Assembly (NCBI GenBank): GCA_041694635.1
Contig: JBDNHI010000133.1
Coordinates: forward strand, 1 to 64,000
Reading direction: 5' to 3'
DNA length: 64,000 nucleotides
Source of the DNA: UBA969 sp041694635
Lineage (GTDB): Bacteria > Planctomycetota > Planctomycetia > Gemmatales > Gemmataceae
Of this stretch, positions 37,251 through 45,945 are shown in pieces; the stretch's first letter is position 1; each line of letters begins with the position of its first letter. A program made the translations under genes and the position numbers. The notes under the pieces are model-generated. The model ran no database searches and was not told the origin of the DNA. It saw nothing but the letters and a program-made list of their open reading frames with translations.

Positions 37251-38132
37251 CTAAACACCCATAACATTGTAACCGCAATCAACATAAAGAACATGCCCGG
37301 TGATTGCTGAAGCTAAGGGGCTACATAAAAATGCAGTAGCATTTCCTACTTCGTCTGCTTCAATAGCCCGTGGAAGTGGTGATTTACTCGAGGCGTGATC
37401 AATCATTTGGCCGATATCACCAATGGCTCTTGCCGCCCGAGAAGCATAGGGGCCAGCAGATATAATATTAACACGAATTTTCTTGGGGCCCAAGTTGCTT
37501 GCCAATTGCTTGGCATCAATTTGTAATGCTGATTTTGCAGTAGACATACCACCGCCATAATGAGGAACCACTCGGTCTCCGCCTAGGTAAGAAAGCCCTA
37601 CTACGCTAGCCCCATCTGGCCTGTTTTCCATTAGCGGAAGTGCAGCCCTGCATAAGCCCGTAAGTGAATAGGCACTTACGCTTAATGCGGTAAGATAAGC
37701 CGAGCGAGAGGTATTGATAGCTGGGTTTTTAATTTCGGGGCTGAATGCAACTGCGTGTATCAGCATATCGATAGCTGTTTCATTCTGAGAAAGAGTATCG
37801 ATCATACCCTTAATTGAAAAATCACCATGTTTGGCATATCTTTTGTCGCCTTTAGTTTTTTCATCCACATCATCCATCGTGTCAAATCCAACATCACACG
37901 GTAGGATCTTTTTTACTTTCATACTACCTTGAGAATAGGGCAAGATACGGCTTTCCGCATCTGTATCCCTTTCCATAATGCTTTCCACAATGGTTACAAG
38001 CCTTGGATGAACTGCGAAGTAAAGCGTAGCCCCAGCAGATTGTAAAGTTTTTGCAATATGCCACGCAAAACCTACATTATCTCCTACCCCAGTAACCAAA
38101 GCAACTTTACCTTTTAAATCGATCGGAATCAT
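37251..38132 (-). CDS. fabI: Enoyl-[acyl-carrier-protein] reductase (NADH), plant/Chlamydia-type FabI
   Basis: A 293-residue SDR enzyme reducing enoyl-ACP in the last step of fatty acid elongation. The nucleotide motif is GVGDNVGFAWHIA. The active-site segment SYLGGDRVVPHYGGGMSTAK has the Tyr-x6-Lys spacing. It carries the extra segment found in plant, apicomplexan and chlamydial enzymes, including DVGFDTMDDVDEKTKGDKRY (about 78-97), absent from E. coli FabI. AGGAG precedes the ATG. It begins 57 bases past the repeat protein gene, so the two could be co-transcribed. Confidence 0.93.
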   Translation of the reverse strand: MIPIDLKGKVALVTGVGDNVGFAWHIAKTLQSAGATLYFAVHPRLVTIVESIMERDTDAESRILPYSQGSMKVKKILPCDVGFDTMDDVDEKTKGDKRYAKHGDFSIKGMIDTLSQNETAIDMLIHAVAFSPEIKNPAINTSRSAYLTALSVSAYSLTGLCRAALPLMENRPDGASVVGLSYLGGDRVVPHYGGGMSTAKSALQIDAKQLASNLGPKKIRVNIISAGPYASRAARAIGDIGQMIDHASSKSPLPRAIEADEVGNATAFLCSPLASAITGHVLYVDCGYNVMGV

Positions 38133-38189
38133 GAATGCTCCTGCAAGCTCGATGACATCTAAAGTAAGGATAAGTAACCGTGAGTTTTA

Positions 38190-40442
38190 TTACCTAGGAT
38201 TAGAACCAGCTTGGCGAACTTTATTGCTAAGCTCGTTCCTTCCAGAGGTTAGCTGAATCATTGCTTCTTCAGCTTCTATTCGAACCCTTGGATCTAGGTC
38301 AGCCTTTTTCTCACTAATTACTTCCAACACTTCTATACTATTGATTTTCATACGGGTTAGCGAGCGAATACATGCTGCTCTTACTAGCGGGGCAGGGTCT
38401 TCTTTAATTGCGGTTGTTAGCGCAATTATCGCAATAACCATAGAGTTACCCCTATATTTTGAAAGTTCACCTGCTGCAAATTCCCGTTGGGATGGCTGAA
38501 GGGCAGTTTTTAACATTTGGGCGTTTTCCAATAAAACTACCTCCGTTGTGGGGGCAGCGTAAATTGGTTGTCCATAAAACATTTGGGGTTGCCCACCATT
38601 AACAAAGCCTTGGTTGATTTCTAAACGGTTAGTTGCTTGCATTTGGCTGGGTTCAATTTTTTGAGTTGCGCCTTCACTTGGAATTGGAGGGTTAAACGCA
38701 TTTTGCATTACAACCGTGGATTCAAAATCTGCCGGAACCGGCCTCTGGTTTTGTACATTTGTAAATGCGTTAGACATTCCTTGGGTAGGAGATTTTGCTA
38801 TCACATTACCCATAAATTGATTATTTGGATAAAGCTGTGGGGCCTGTGGCGGGGTAATTAAATGCGCAGTTGGTATTGGACCCATCGGCCTTCCATTAGG
38901 AATGAAAGGAATTGTGTTAATTGGAGTAGCACCAGCAGCTATAACCGACCCATTGCCAGGCTGGATAGATTCAGTGGTGGCTTTATCTGCCGTGGTAGGA
39001 GATTTTGCAAGTAGGCCAAAAATTCTGCCAACGGCTTTTTCACTTACAATGGCTTTATCTGGTTTTTCAGTCATTTCAATTTCATTTTTTCTAACCAAAA
39101 TCTTTTTTGAAGGTTTTAGTTCTGGTTTTTCAATGATGATTACCGTTTCATTTTTATTGGTAATCTGTGTGTTGGGTTTACTTTCAGCTTTTATTGTGGC
39201 CTTAGTTGTGGTCTTAGTTAAAGTAGAAACTTCAGCAATAGGTTTAGTTTTTGTTACTGGTTTAACAGATTCAATGGATAGGGTTTTGGGAGCGGTATTA
39301 AATGCAAGTTCCGCATTGGATTTAGGTTTATTGATACCCGGAGTGTAAGATTCAATCTCGATTTTTGCAGCTTCTTTTCCAATCGATTTTTCGGCTTTTT
39401 TAGCAATTTTTTGTTCTAATTTCGGAGTTACTATATCGAGGTCTTTAAAGGGATCTGGTTTAGATTTATCAGCATGAGGCAATTCAATCTCTTCGGATTT
39501 TTGAGAAGTTGTTTTTTGAGTTGTCGAAGAATTGTCAACTTGTCCCCAAGATTTGCGCCAATCTTGAATTTTTGCAGGTTCGATTTCTGATTTTGCAGGC
39601 AAAGCTTTTACAACATCTTGTACCCGGGTTGTAACTGGTACGGGGGTAATTGCTATTTTTGGTGAAGGAATAAGAGTCTTGGCTGAAGGAATTGGTTTTT
39701 CTACAGCTTTTAATTTTGGCATTTCTGCAATTGAAATAATTTTTTCTGGACCTTCGGTCGTGTTTAATAGTGACTTTTCTTGCTTCAAAATTACTACTTT
39801 TTCGCTTTCTTGATTAGTTTTCTTTAATCCGAATAGTATCTTGTTTTTTTCAGGTAAAACCACGGTTTTATCGGAGCCAGGTGCTGGAATAGTTATAAAT
39901 TCAGAGGGCGTAGTTTGTACCGAACGAAGGTCTTTTTCTTCCTTAATAGTTGCTATTTCGATTTTTAATGGTTTAACATCTTTTTGGATTGCCGTTTGCA
40001 TTGGAATGGATGCAGATTTGTTGACCGCAGTTTGGGCTTCTAATTTTTTTACAGGTGAAATATTTGAAAGTTGCACTTCTGAAAGTTGCACTTCTGGGGG
40101 TAATGGGGCTCCGCTTGGAGATTTGTCAGATTCCCGCCAATGGTAATTGGTTGTTAAACTTTTGTTTTGATCAAATTTAGTATCTTTTGTTTGAAAGTCC
40201 TTTTGCACAATGGTAATTTTGGCTTTATTATCGAGGGCTTCAACCAAGTAGCATTTTTCACCAATTTTACTTGTCCAGGCAAGAATGAGTTTACATTTTC
40301 TCGCAGGTTTTCCATCTTCAGTTACAGTTAGGATCCGGTCTTTTGGCTTTTCAATAACCGAGGTGTTTTCTGAAAATCCCAAGCAAATGGTTGTTCCAGT
40401 TAATGCTAAAATAAGGGAACTAAGCCATAATTTGCGTAACAT
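38190..40442 (-). CDS. Secreted Lys/Pro/Thr-rich repeat protein with C-terminal HEAT repeats
   Basis: A 750-residue protein with a signal peptide (MLRKLWLSSLILALTGTTIC). The first 90 residues form a small beta-rich domain. About 500 residues of low-complexity Lys/Glu/Pro/Thr sequence follow, probably disordered, then an Asn/Pro/Gln-rich stretch. The last 120 residues are HEAT-like helices (SMVIAIIALTTAIKEDPAPLV, AACIRSLTRM, DPRVRIEAEEAMIQL). I chose the ATG at 40442 because GGAGG lies 8 bases upstream. A 15-base unit is duplicated at 40066-40095. Localisation outside the inner membrane is inferred; I do not recognise a function. It lies downstream of the ExbB/ExbD cluster but beyond a terminator. 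Confidence 0.8.
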   Translation of the reverse strand: MLRKLWLSSLILALTGTTICLGFSENTSVIEKPKDRILTVTEDGKPARKCKLILAWTSKIGEKCYLVEALDNKAKITIVQKDFQTKDTKFDQNKSLTTNYHWRESDKSPSGAPLPPEVQLSEVQLSNISPVKKLEAQTAVNKSASIPMQTAIQKDVKPLKIEIATIKEEKDLRSVQTTPSEFITIPAPGSDKTVVLPEKNKILFGLKKTNQESEKVVILKQEKSLLNTTEGPEKIISIAEMPKLKAVEKPIPSAKTLIPSPKIAITPVPVTTRVQDVVKALPAKSEIEPAKIQDWRKSWGQVDNSSTTQKTTSQKSEEIELPHADKSKPDPFKDLDIVTPKLEQKIAKKAEKSIGKEAAKIEIESYTPGINKPKSNAELAFNTAPKTLSIESVKPVTKTKPIAEVSTLTKTTTKATIKAESKPNTQITNKNETVIIIEKPELKPSKKILVRKNEIEMTEKPDKAIVSEKAVGRIFGLLAKSPTTADKATTESIQPGNGSVIAAGATPINTIPFIPNGRPMGPIPTAHLITPPQAPQLYPNNQFMGNVIAKSPTQGMSNAFTNVQNQRPVPADFESTVVMQNAFNPPIPSEGATQKIEPSQMQATNRLEINQGFVNGGQPQMFYGQPIYAAPTTEVVLLENAQMLKTALQPSQREFAAGELSKYRGNSMVIAIIALTTAIKEDPAPLVRAACIRSLTRMKINSIEVLEVISEKKADLDPRVRIEAEEAMIQLTSGRNELSNKVRQAGSNPR
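40066..40095. repeat. 15-bp perfect tandem duplication inside a coding region
   Basis: The unit GAAAGTTGCACTTCT occurs twice back to back (40066-40080 and 40081-40095). It duplicates five residues (EVQLS-type) in the secreted repeat protein without breaking its frame. Confidence 0.95.
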
Positions 40443-40578
40443 AATCAAATCCTCCGGCATAAATACGATTATGCCAATAAATGTTTGAAGCACTTCTTAA
40501 TTTATCGGTATTGCGGGGTATTAGCTTAAAGAGGAATTTAACGAAAACCCCGAATATTTGGGCAAATAGGAAAAATAA

Positions 40579-40609
40579 AAAAGCCTGATGGTTTTGACAT
40601 CAGGCTTTT
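40579..40609 (-). terminator. Rho-independent terminator after the toroid-domain gene
   Basis: A 12-bp perfect stem, AAAAGCCTGATG (40579-40590) with CATCAGGCTTTT (40598-40609), has a 7-base loop. On the minus strand T-rich sequence follows. It lies 31 bases past the stop of the toroid protein gene and separates the ExbB/ExbD cluster from the repeat-protein gene. Confidence 0.9.
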
Positions 40610-40639
40610 AGTTAAGTTGGGTGTGAAGGGAAAGGCTGT

Positions 40640-42460
40640 TTATTTTGCCCCACCCATTTCCCTGCGATAAAGAGGAAGATGTCTATAGTAAACTTCCATA
40701 GTTAAAAGGGCAAGGGAAGAAGACATAAGTCTGCCACCAGCGTCGGTATGGGCACCCACGGGGTCCCAAGAACCTGCTAACATAATTTTTTTGGCGTCGT
40801 TAGCAGGGGTTTGCTTGGCAATAAGAATATCTCGAACACCATTTTTGCGTTGGCCTCCAACTTCGGGGCCTAAGTTCCAGAAGTCCCAAGCTTCGCCGCC
40901 CATATGGTGCATAACTTGCGTGGCATAATAAATTTGATAAAGGTTGTAGCCAGCGGGGGTAACACCTGGGTGAATCTTTTTCATGATTTCCACGCCCTTT
41001 AAAAGGCCTGGATTTCTAGGGTTAACACCCATGTATTGCCTACAAAGCATGCCGATTGCGGTCATTGCGGGGCTTGCACTTGGGTCGGTGTAGCCATATC
41101 CGCCAGATTTTGGATCGTGAACAGCATCTAGATATTTTTCAACCATTTTGTATCGTTCAGTTGGAACTTTAAGCCCGGCCATTTGGCCACTTTTTAGAGC
41201 CATAGTGCACCAACCCGTAACCGAGGTATCTCCCGCCTGCTTAGGGCCATAGCGCCAGCCGCCGCCATCGTGTTGGGCATAAATTAAATAATCTAAAGCT
41301 TTCTGAGCAGAGATTTTGATGAGAGGGTCTGAAGTCATACCATAAGCTTCGCACATTGCGATGGTTGCTAATGGGTGAGAATAAAGGCCACCGCCATAGT
41401 TACCGTCTTTGCCTTGTTTTCGCATAAGGAAATTGATTCCGCCAAGGACGGTCTTGCTGTAATCTTCCTGAGATTTTTTGCCAGAAGGTTTTTGAGTAAT
41501 ACCCGCGGCAAGAAATGGAAGTAACCCAAATCCAGTACCCGCAATATCATTGTTTTGAGCTTTATCAGTATTACGGTACTTGATTAATTTGGAAGCCGGG
41601 TTGCCAATTGGGTGAGAACGATAATGGTCGCCATATTTATCAAGGGACCAATGGCCGTCATCTGCTTGATGCAAAGCGAAAAACTTAAGGCCACGAGCAA
41701 CCGCAGCTTCTGAAAGTGCATTACCACCACCTTCATTTAAAAGTTTTTCTCGAGTAGCACCACTTCTGCCCGCGATACCACCAGGGGCATAGATACCGCC
41801 CATACCACCAAGTGATCCAATATTGCTACCCAATCCCGCAACATCCATTGCAGGGGCTCCACCAGTACCGCCACCGAAGCCGGGGGGAGGTGGAACATTG
41901 GAGGCCACGGTTTCTGGACTGTTGGGGATTCCTACTGTTTGTGATGGATCCTCGGGGCCGGGCACGCTGGTATCGTCTTTGCGATCAACATTGTATTGGG
42001 TCGGCACTTCGATGTCGTTGCCTATGTCTGTGACCGTAAGATCTGGTTCTGGTTCTGCTTCTTCAATTTTTGTAGGTTCATCAAGTTTTGCAGCTTGAAT
42101 TGGAGCATTTTCAAATGGGATAAGCATAATTAAAAGAATTAATAAACCGTGCATAACCGCACTTACAACACCCGCACCCAAAGCCGTAATAATATTAGCA
42201 AATCCACTTTTGTCTTGCAGGTTATCCGAAAGTTCAACTTTACCTGCCTCGTGGCCGATGCCTGCAAAAACAGCATAGCCCATTGGGGATTTTGTTGCAG
42301 ATGCTATAGGCTTAGAACCTTCAAGGGTAACTGAAATAATTTCAATTCCCTTATCGCTGGCGATGAGTTGAGCTGCTTTTTCTGTTGGCGCTACAATAAT
42401 TGTTTCAACTGGTTTCCCAGTTGTTTTGTCTCGACCCTTAACGATATATTTTTGTGACAT
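40640..42460 (-). CDS. TonB-like anchored protein with alpha/alpha-toroid (squalene-cyclase-like) domain
   Basis: A 606-residue protein in four parts. Residues 4-46 (YIVKGRDKTTGKPVETIIVA...) look like the small N-terminal module of type II secretion GspF-like proteins. One membrane helix (about 92-114) contains SAVMH (S100, H104), the SxxxH motif of TonB anchors. An acidic Pro/Gly-rich linker spans about 115-245. The rest is a prenyltransferase/squalene-oxidase-type repeat domain with QADDGHWSLDKYGDH, GKDGNYGGGLYSHPLA, HDGGGWRYGPKQAGD and GGYGYTDP. The DxDD cyclase acid motif is not seen, so terpene chemistry is unlikely. Last gene of the ExbB-ExbD-ExbD cluster; GGAGG precedes the ATG. I infer a motor-driven periplasmic arm. 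Confidence 0.82.
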   Translation of the reverse strand: MSQKYIVKGRDKTTGKPVETIIVAPTEKAAQLIASDKGIEIISVTLEGSKPIASATKSPMGYAVFAGIGHEAGKVELSDNLQDKSGFANIITALGAGVVSAVMHGLLILLIMLIPFENAPIQAAKLDEPTKIEEAEPEPDLTVTDIGNDIEVPTQYNVDRKDDTSVPGPEDPSQTVGIPNSPETVASNVPPPPGFGGGTGGAPAMDVAGLGSNIGSLGGMGGIYAPGGIAGRSGATREKLLNEGGGNALSEAAVARGLKFFALHQADDGHWSLDKYGDHYRSHPIGNPASKLIKYRNTDKAQNNDIAGTGFGLLPFLAAGITQKPSGKKSQEDYSKTVLGGINFLMRKQGKDGNYGGGLYSHPLATIAMCEAYGMTSDPLIKISAQKALDYLIYAQHDGGGWRYGPKQAGDTSVTGWCTMALKSGQMAGLKVPTERYKMVEKYLDAVHDPKSGGYGYTDPSASPAMTAIGMLCRQYMGVNPRNPGLLKGVEIMKKIHPGVTPAGYNLYQIYYATQVMHHMGGEAWDFWNLGPEVGGQRKNGVRDILIAKQTPANDAKKIMLAGSWDPVGAHTDAGGRLMSSSLALLTMEVYYRHLPLYRREMGGAK

Positions 42461-42520
42461 TGGAACAAACCTCCATTAGTAACTGTACAACTTAAATTAT
42501 TTCACGAATGGTCAAGAAAA

Positions 42521-43720
42521 TCAATCAAAATGCTTATAACTAGGAAAAGTTGAGTTTCTAGATGTATCTTCAGGTAAGTTAGACGGTAAAGATTGCTTTT
42601 GGTTCCCATTAATTTCGTTATAATCTTTAAAAAGTGGGTCAATTTCAAGATTACGATTTCTTAGCCTAGATTTTATTTTTCGATCTGATTTTAAAAACCA
42701 CACAATTAATCCAATGATTCCGGACACAATAACTACAAGAAATACGACAAATACAGGTAAAAGGCCCGTAGCCCAGGCAGTGGTTTCGTCCGAATCGGTT
42801 GGCGCGCCTCTCGTAACTTTTAATGTTTTACCAATTAGAAGGGGGGTATCTTTCCAAGGGTTTTCACTTCCGGAGTTTGCAGTTTTGTAGCGGTACTTTT
42901 TGAAGAAATAACCTTGAAATTCAATCACATAGTCATTTTTTTCAAAGGGTTTAATATCTTCGGGAAGTTGAGTTAAAAGAATACAAATGGGGTTGGGGCC
43001 ATAGATTTCTTGAAAAACCCAGCCCTCGTAAAGTTCGGCAACACCCAAAATCTGTAACGCTTGGGGTACATAAACTTTTCGAAGTCGTCTTAACCTTCCT
43101 TTAACTTCTACAACTTCACCCCGGTTGGCTTTTGGTTGGCTCATCAAATCTGCATAAGTAAGGTCTCTTCTGGCAGATTGGGTAAATGCCTCCGCAGCAG
43201 TTTGATAAGCCATCAAAACAAATTGGCAATAGGCGCTAGCCTCGAGGTCATCGACAACAGCGCCAGAGATTGGTTTTTCGTCTTTAATTCGCTCTAGCAT
43301 TTCAATGGAAATAGGTCGAACCACTTCTGAATTCACCAAAGACCAAAAATCTTCTTCGTCTCCAATTTTAAGAATTGCAAGCGTTTCCATACCCGTGCTA
43401 GGGTGTCCAATTGGCATTAGCACCAAACCACAGGTTGCAAGTAACGACTTATCTCTTCTGGAGGTCAAAGGGATTGAGAAAGACCAAAAGTTGAACCCCG
43501 TATCATCTCCAGAAAGTAATGCGGACATTGTAATAACGGACCCAAAACCTTGAATTGAACCTACCCCTAAACATAACGAAGCTAGATAATTTGGGTCTGC
43601 CTGTACTATTTGAAATAAAGGTACGGTATCGATTTCTTGCGTATAGGTTTTTTCAGTATGACTTAGCAAAAGGGCAAGGACAATTAGTAAAGAATGTATG
43701 TTTTTTGTTACCAATTTCAT
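42521..43720 (-). CDS. Unknown bitopic membrane protein of the ExbB/ExbD cluster
   Basis: A 399-residue protein I do not recognise. It has a signal peptide (SLLIVLALLLSHTEKTY), a periplasmic part of about 300 residues, one membrane helix near the C-terminus (LLPVFVVFLVVIVSGIIGLIVWFL, about 320-343, given here in two overlapping parts by position) and a basic cytoplasmic tail of about 55 residues. Residues about 197-300 (GEVVEVKGRLRRLRKVYVPQ ... YVIEFQGYFFKKYRYK) have an OB-fold-like strand pattern; this is inference. It lies 18 bases after ExbD-2 and 60 bases before the toroid gene, so it should be part of the same machine. Confidence 0.75.
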   Translation of the reverse strand: MKLVTKNIHSLLIVLALLLSHTEKTYTQEIDTVPLFQIVQADPNYLASLCLGVGSIQGFGSVITMSALLSGDDTGFNFWSFSIPLTSRRDKSLLATCGLVLMPIGHPSTGMETLAILKIGDEEDFWSLVNSEVVRPISIEMLERIKDEKPISGAVVDDLEASAYCQFVLMAYQTAAEAFTQSARRDLTYADLMSQPKANRGEVVEVKGRLRRLRKVYVPQALQILGVAELYEGWVFQEIYGPNPICILLTQLPEDIKPFEKNDYVIEFQGYFFKKYRYKTANSGSENPWKDTPLLIGKTLKVTRGAPTDSDETTAWATGLLPVFVVFLVVIVSGIIGLIVWFLKSDRKIKSRLRNRNLEIDPLFKDYNEINGNQKQSLPSNLPEDTSRNSTFPSYKHFD

Positions 43721-43738
43721 GGCTAAGGCCTAGATAAT

Positions 43739-44260
43739 TTAGTTTACTACGCTTATATTAAATCCCTGTGGTTCAACAAAGCTGACATTTTTAAAACCAG
43801 CTTTTCTACAAGTGTCTGCAACCATTACCACATTGGCCCATTTTAATTTGCTGCCCGGTTGAATCTTTACCACTTCTTTTTCGGTAGCAGTTTCGTTGGC
43901 AAGTTTAAGCTTGTCGAATAATTCTTTAAGGTCACCTACAATAACTGAACCTGAATTTTGTTTTATATGGATTTTTGCAATTTCGCCGCGGTTTACATCA
44001 TCCGTAACTGCTTCTACAATAATTGTGACATCTGCTTCTATTTTAGGTGGGGCATCGGGGTCAGGTGGAGGGGGCGGAGTTTTCATTTCCTTGGCTTGTG
44101 CTTCATTTTCGGAAGGCAGGCTTAAATCAAATTGCCCTTCCATACCTGATGGGTTATAAGTGAAAATAAAGAAAGTAAGTAATTGAAATGCCATATCAAG
44201 CATTGGGGTGATTGGTAAAACGACTTCAGTGGAAGGTTCACCTTTTCTTCTTTTGCTCAT
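43739..44260 (-). CDS. ExbD/TolR-family protein, copy 2
   Basis: A 173-residue stator protein with a short basic cytoplasmic tail, one membrane helix and a periplasmic domain. The helix PITPMLDMAFQLLTFFIF holds the family's conserved proton-carrying Asp. A proline-rich linker (PPPPPDPDAPP, about 65-75) precedes a ferredoxin-like periplasmic domain ending in GFKNVSFVEP. Its ATG overlaps the stop of the first ExbD gene (ATGA). It should work with the ExbB-like protein as a proton-driven motor. Confidence 0.93.
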   Translation of the reverse strand: MSKRRKGEPSTEVVLPITPMLDMAFQLLTFFIFTYNPSGMEGQFDLSLPSENEAQAKEMKTPPPPPDPDAPPKIEADVTIIVEAVTDDVNRGEIAKIHIKQNSGSVIVGDLKELFDKLKLANETATEKEVVKIQPGSKLKWANVVMVADTCRKAGFKNVSFVEPQGFNISVVN

Positions 44261-44781
44261 GATTGAACTACACTTTTGGTAATTGCCCGGAGTTTAATTT
44301 GTCTGAAACCTTCAATTTTGCACATTTGCATAACGCGATAAACTTGATCGTAATCAGTAAGTCTGTGAGCCCGAAGTACAATAGTGGTTTTAACTTTACC
44401 GTCTTTATTGGTTCGTTTTAAGGTTGAGAATTGAGTTCTTAACCAGAACTTAAATTCACTAAACTTCATTGGTTCTTCGCCTAAAATAATAATGAATGGG
44501 TCGCCCTCTTTAAACTTATCTGTAAGCTTTTGTAGAGCATTTTGCCCTTTCGACTCGTAATCAGCCAAGATAAACGGCCTTACATTAACGAATAAAACAT
44601 CAATTTCTGATTTATCCATAGGAATCGCAGACATAGATTCAGGTAGAACGATTTCTTCTGATACCTGATTGGTTACAAAATTAACGCACATCATAAAGAA
44701 CATAAGCAATTGTAAAACCACATCCAATAACGGAGTGAGGTTTGGCTCCATATTGCCTTCGCTAGACCCCCCGTGACTCAT
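44257..44781 (-). CDS. ExbD/TolR-family protein, copy 1
   Basis: A 174-residue paralogue of the next gene with the same plan: cytoplasmic tail, membrane helix NLTPLLDVVLQLLMFFMM with the conserved Asp, and a periplasmic domain (about 45-174) that closes with GFRQIKLRAI. The two copies share little beyond the helix, so they look like distinct subunits and not a recent duplication. AGAGG precedes the ATG. A gap of 113 bases separates it from the ExbB-like gene. Confidence 0.93.
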   Translation of the reverse strand: MSHGGSSEGNMEPNLTPLLDVVLQLLMFFMMCVNFVTNQVSEEIVLPESMSAIPMDKSEIDVLFVNVRPFILADYESKGQNALQKLTDKFKEGDPFIIILGEEPMKFSEFKFWLRTQFSTLKRTNKDGKVKTTIVLRAHRLTDYDQVYRVMQMCKIEGFRQIKLRAITKSVVQS

Positions 44782-44894
44782 TAGAATGAACCTCTGATTT
44801 GTTGTTTTAAGGAATTCTTCCTCCCCAACAATTGATCATAACAAAAGCTGGGTAAAGGAATCATCGTGCCGATAAAAGGGAACCGTATACCTTT

Positions 44895-45764
44895 TTATTT
44901 CGTTGCGATACTTGGGGATGAAACAGGGGCACCCGCGACAGGCGCAGGACCTGCTGCTTTTTTTGTACTATGGTACATCTGTGTTAATAAGTCGTCAGCA
45001 ATTAAGCTTGTATCCATAGAGATTTTAATAAGCCGATTTCTATAAAAGGCGTGAAAGAAAATCGCAGGCACTGAAAGTCCGATACCTAATAGAGTTACCA
45101 CAAGGGCGTGCGATATTCCGTCTGCTAATTTGTCCGGTCTTGGTGTTGAACCTGGTCGGCCTAATTCCATAAAACTTAAAATCATCCCAAACACAGTTCC
45201 AACAAGTCCAAGCATAGGCCCAAGTGTCCCAATCGTAGAAAGGTAAGTAATCGATTGCTCCTTGTCCGCCCTAATGCTATCAACCATATTCATTGCAGAT
45301 TCGCGAGCATCTTCAACGCCGTATTGAAGGCGAGACATTCCCTGGCTCATAACCCGTCCAAGAAAAGAACCATCTTCCTTTGCCATATCGAAAGCTTGTT
45401 TGAACTGCCTTTTGTTAACTAGATCGGTAAATTCTTCGACAAATGCTGGAGGAATTGCTATTCCCATTCTTAATTCCATTGCAAGCAAACAAACTAAAGC
45501 AATGAGGGCAATTGATATGATCAAAATTACTGGACCAAACACCCAACCCGCAGATTTTAGAATATGCATAAAAAGACTAATATTAGCAGCAGGTTTGGCA
45601 TCTCCGCCTTCATCTTTCTTTTCTACAGCAGGTGGTGCAGCATCCTGATAACCAAAGCTATAATTGTTCGTGCTGATTAAAAATCCGAATAAAATCAACA
45701 GCGTGGAAATTGGCCTAAGAATCTTTACAAGCATGGAAACAATCCCTTCTTTATGCGATGCCAT
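44895..45764 (-). CDS. MotA/TolQ/ExbB proton-channel family protein
   Basis: A 289-residue motor subunit. An N-terminal signal-peptide-like helix (ILRPISTLLILFGFLI) and a Lys/Asp-rich periplasmic linker are followed by the three-helix TolQ core. The conserved channel threonines are present in TIGTLGPMLGLVGTVFGMIL and ISHALVVTLLGIGLSVPAIF. With ExbD proteins it converts proton flow into motion. The Ala/Pro-rich C-tail is short. I chose the ATG at 45764 because GGGGGA lies about 8 bases upstream; an ATG at 45734 with AAGGGA upstream, directly before the signal peptide, is a real alternative. First gene of the cluster. Confidence 0.95.
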   Translation of the reverse strand: MASHKEGIVSMLVKILRPISTLLILFGFLISTNNYSFGYQDAAPPAVEKKDEGGDAKPAANISLFMHILKSAGWVFGPVILIISIALIALVCLLAMELRMGIAIPPAFVEEFTDLVNKRQFKQAFDMAKEDGSFLGRVMSQGMSRLQYGVEDARESAMNMVDSIRADKEQSITYLSTIGTLGPMLGLVGTVFGMILSFMELGRPGSTPRPDKLADGISHALVVTLLGIGLSVPAIFFHAFYRNRLIKISMDTSLIADDLLTQMYHSTKKAAGPAPVAGAPVSSPSIATK

Positions 45765-45945
45765 AATTTCAATCCCCCTAACATTAAATAACAAATAAGA
45801 TCAGTTAGAAGATAGGTTTACAAAAGTAGTTACGATTCCTCGTTTTGTTAAAACCAAAAAACATACTACCATCTGCTACAAACTATTACAAAACATTTCA
45901 TATTTCTATTTCAATGCCGAATCAATGTCTTGTCAAGGAATTATC

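Noticed and set aside
40640..42460. Calling the toroid protein a squalene-hopene cyclase
   Set aside because: It has a TonB-like membrane anchor and no visible DxDD acid motif, and sits with motor genes and not with hopanoid genes.
44782..44894. Possible terminator between the ExbB-like and ExbD-like genes
   Set aside because: Only a weak short A/T-rich inverted repeat with a 10-base loop is visible; it is not strong enough to split the cluster.
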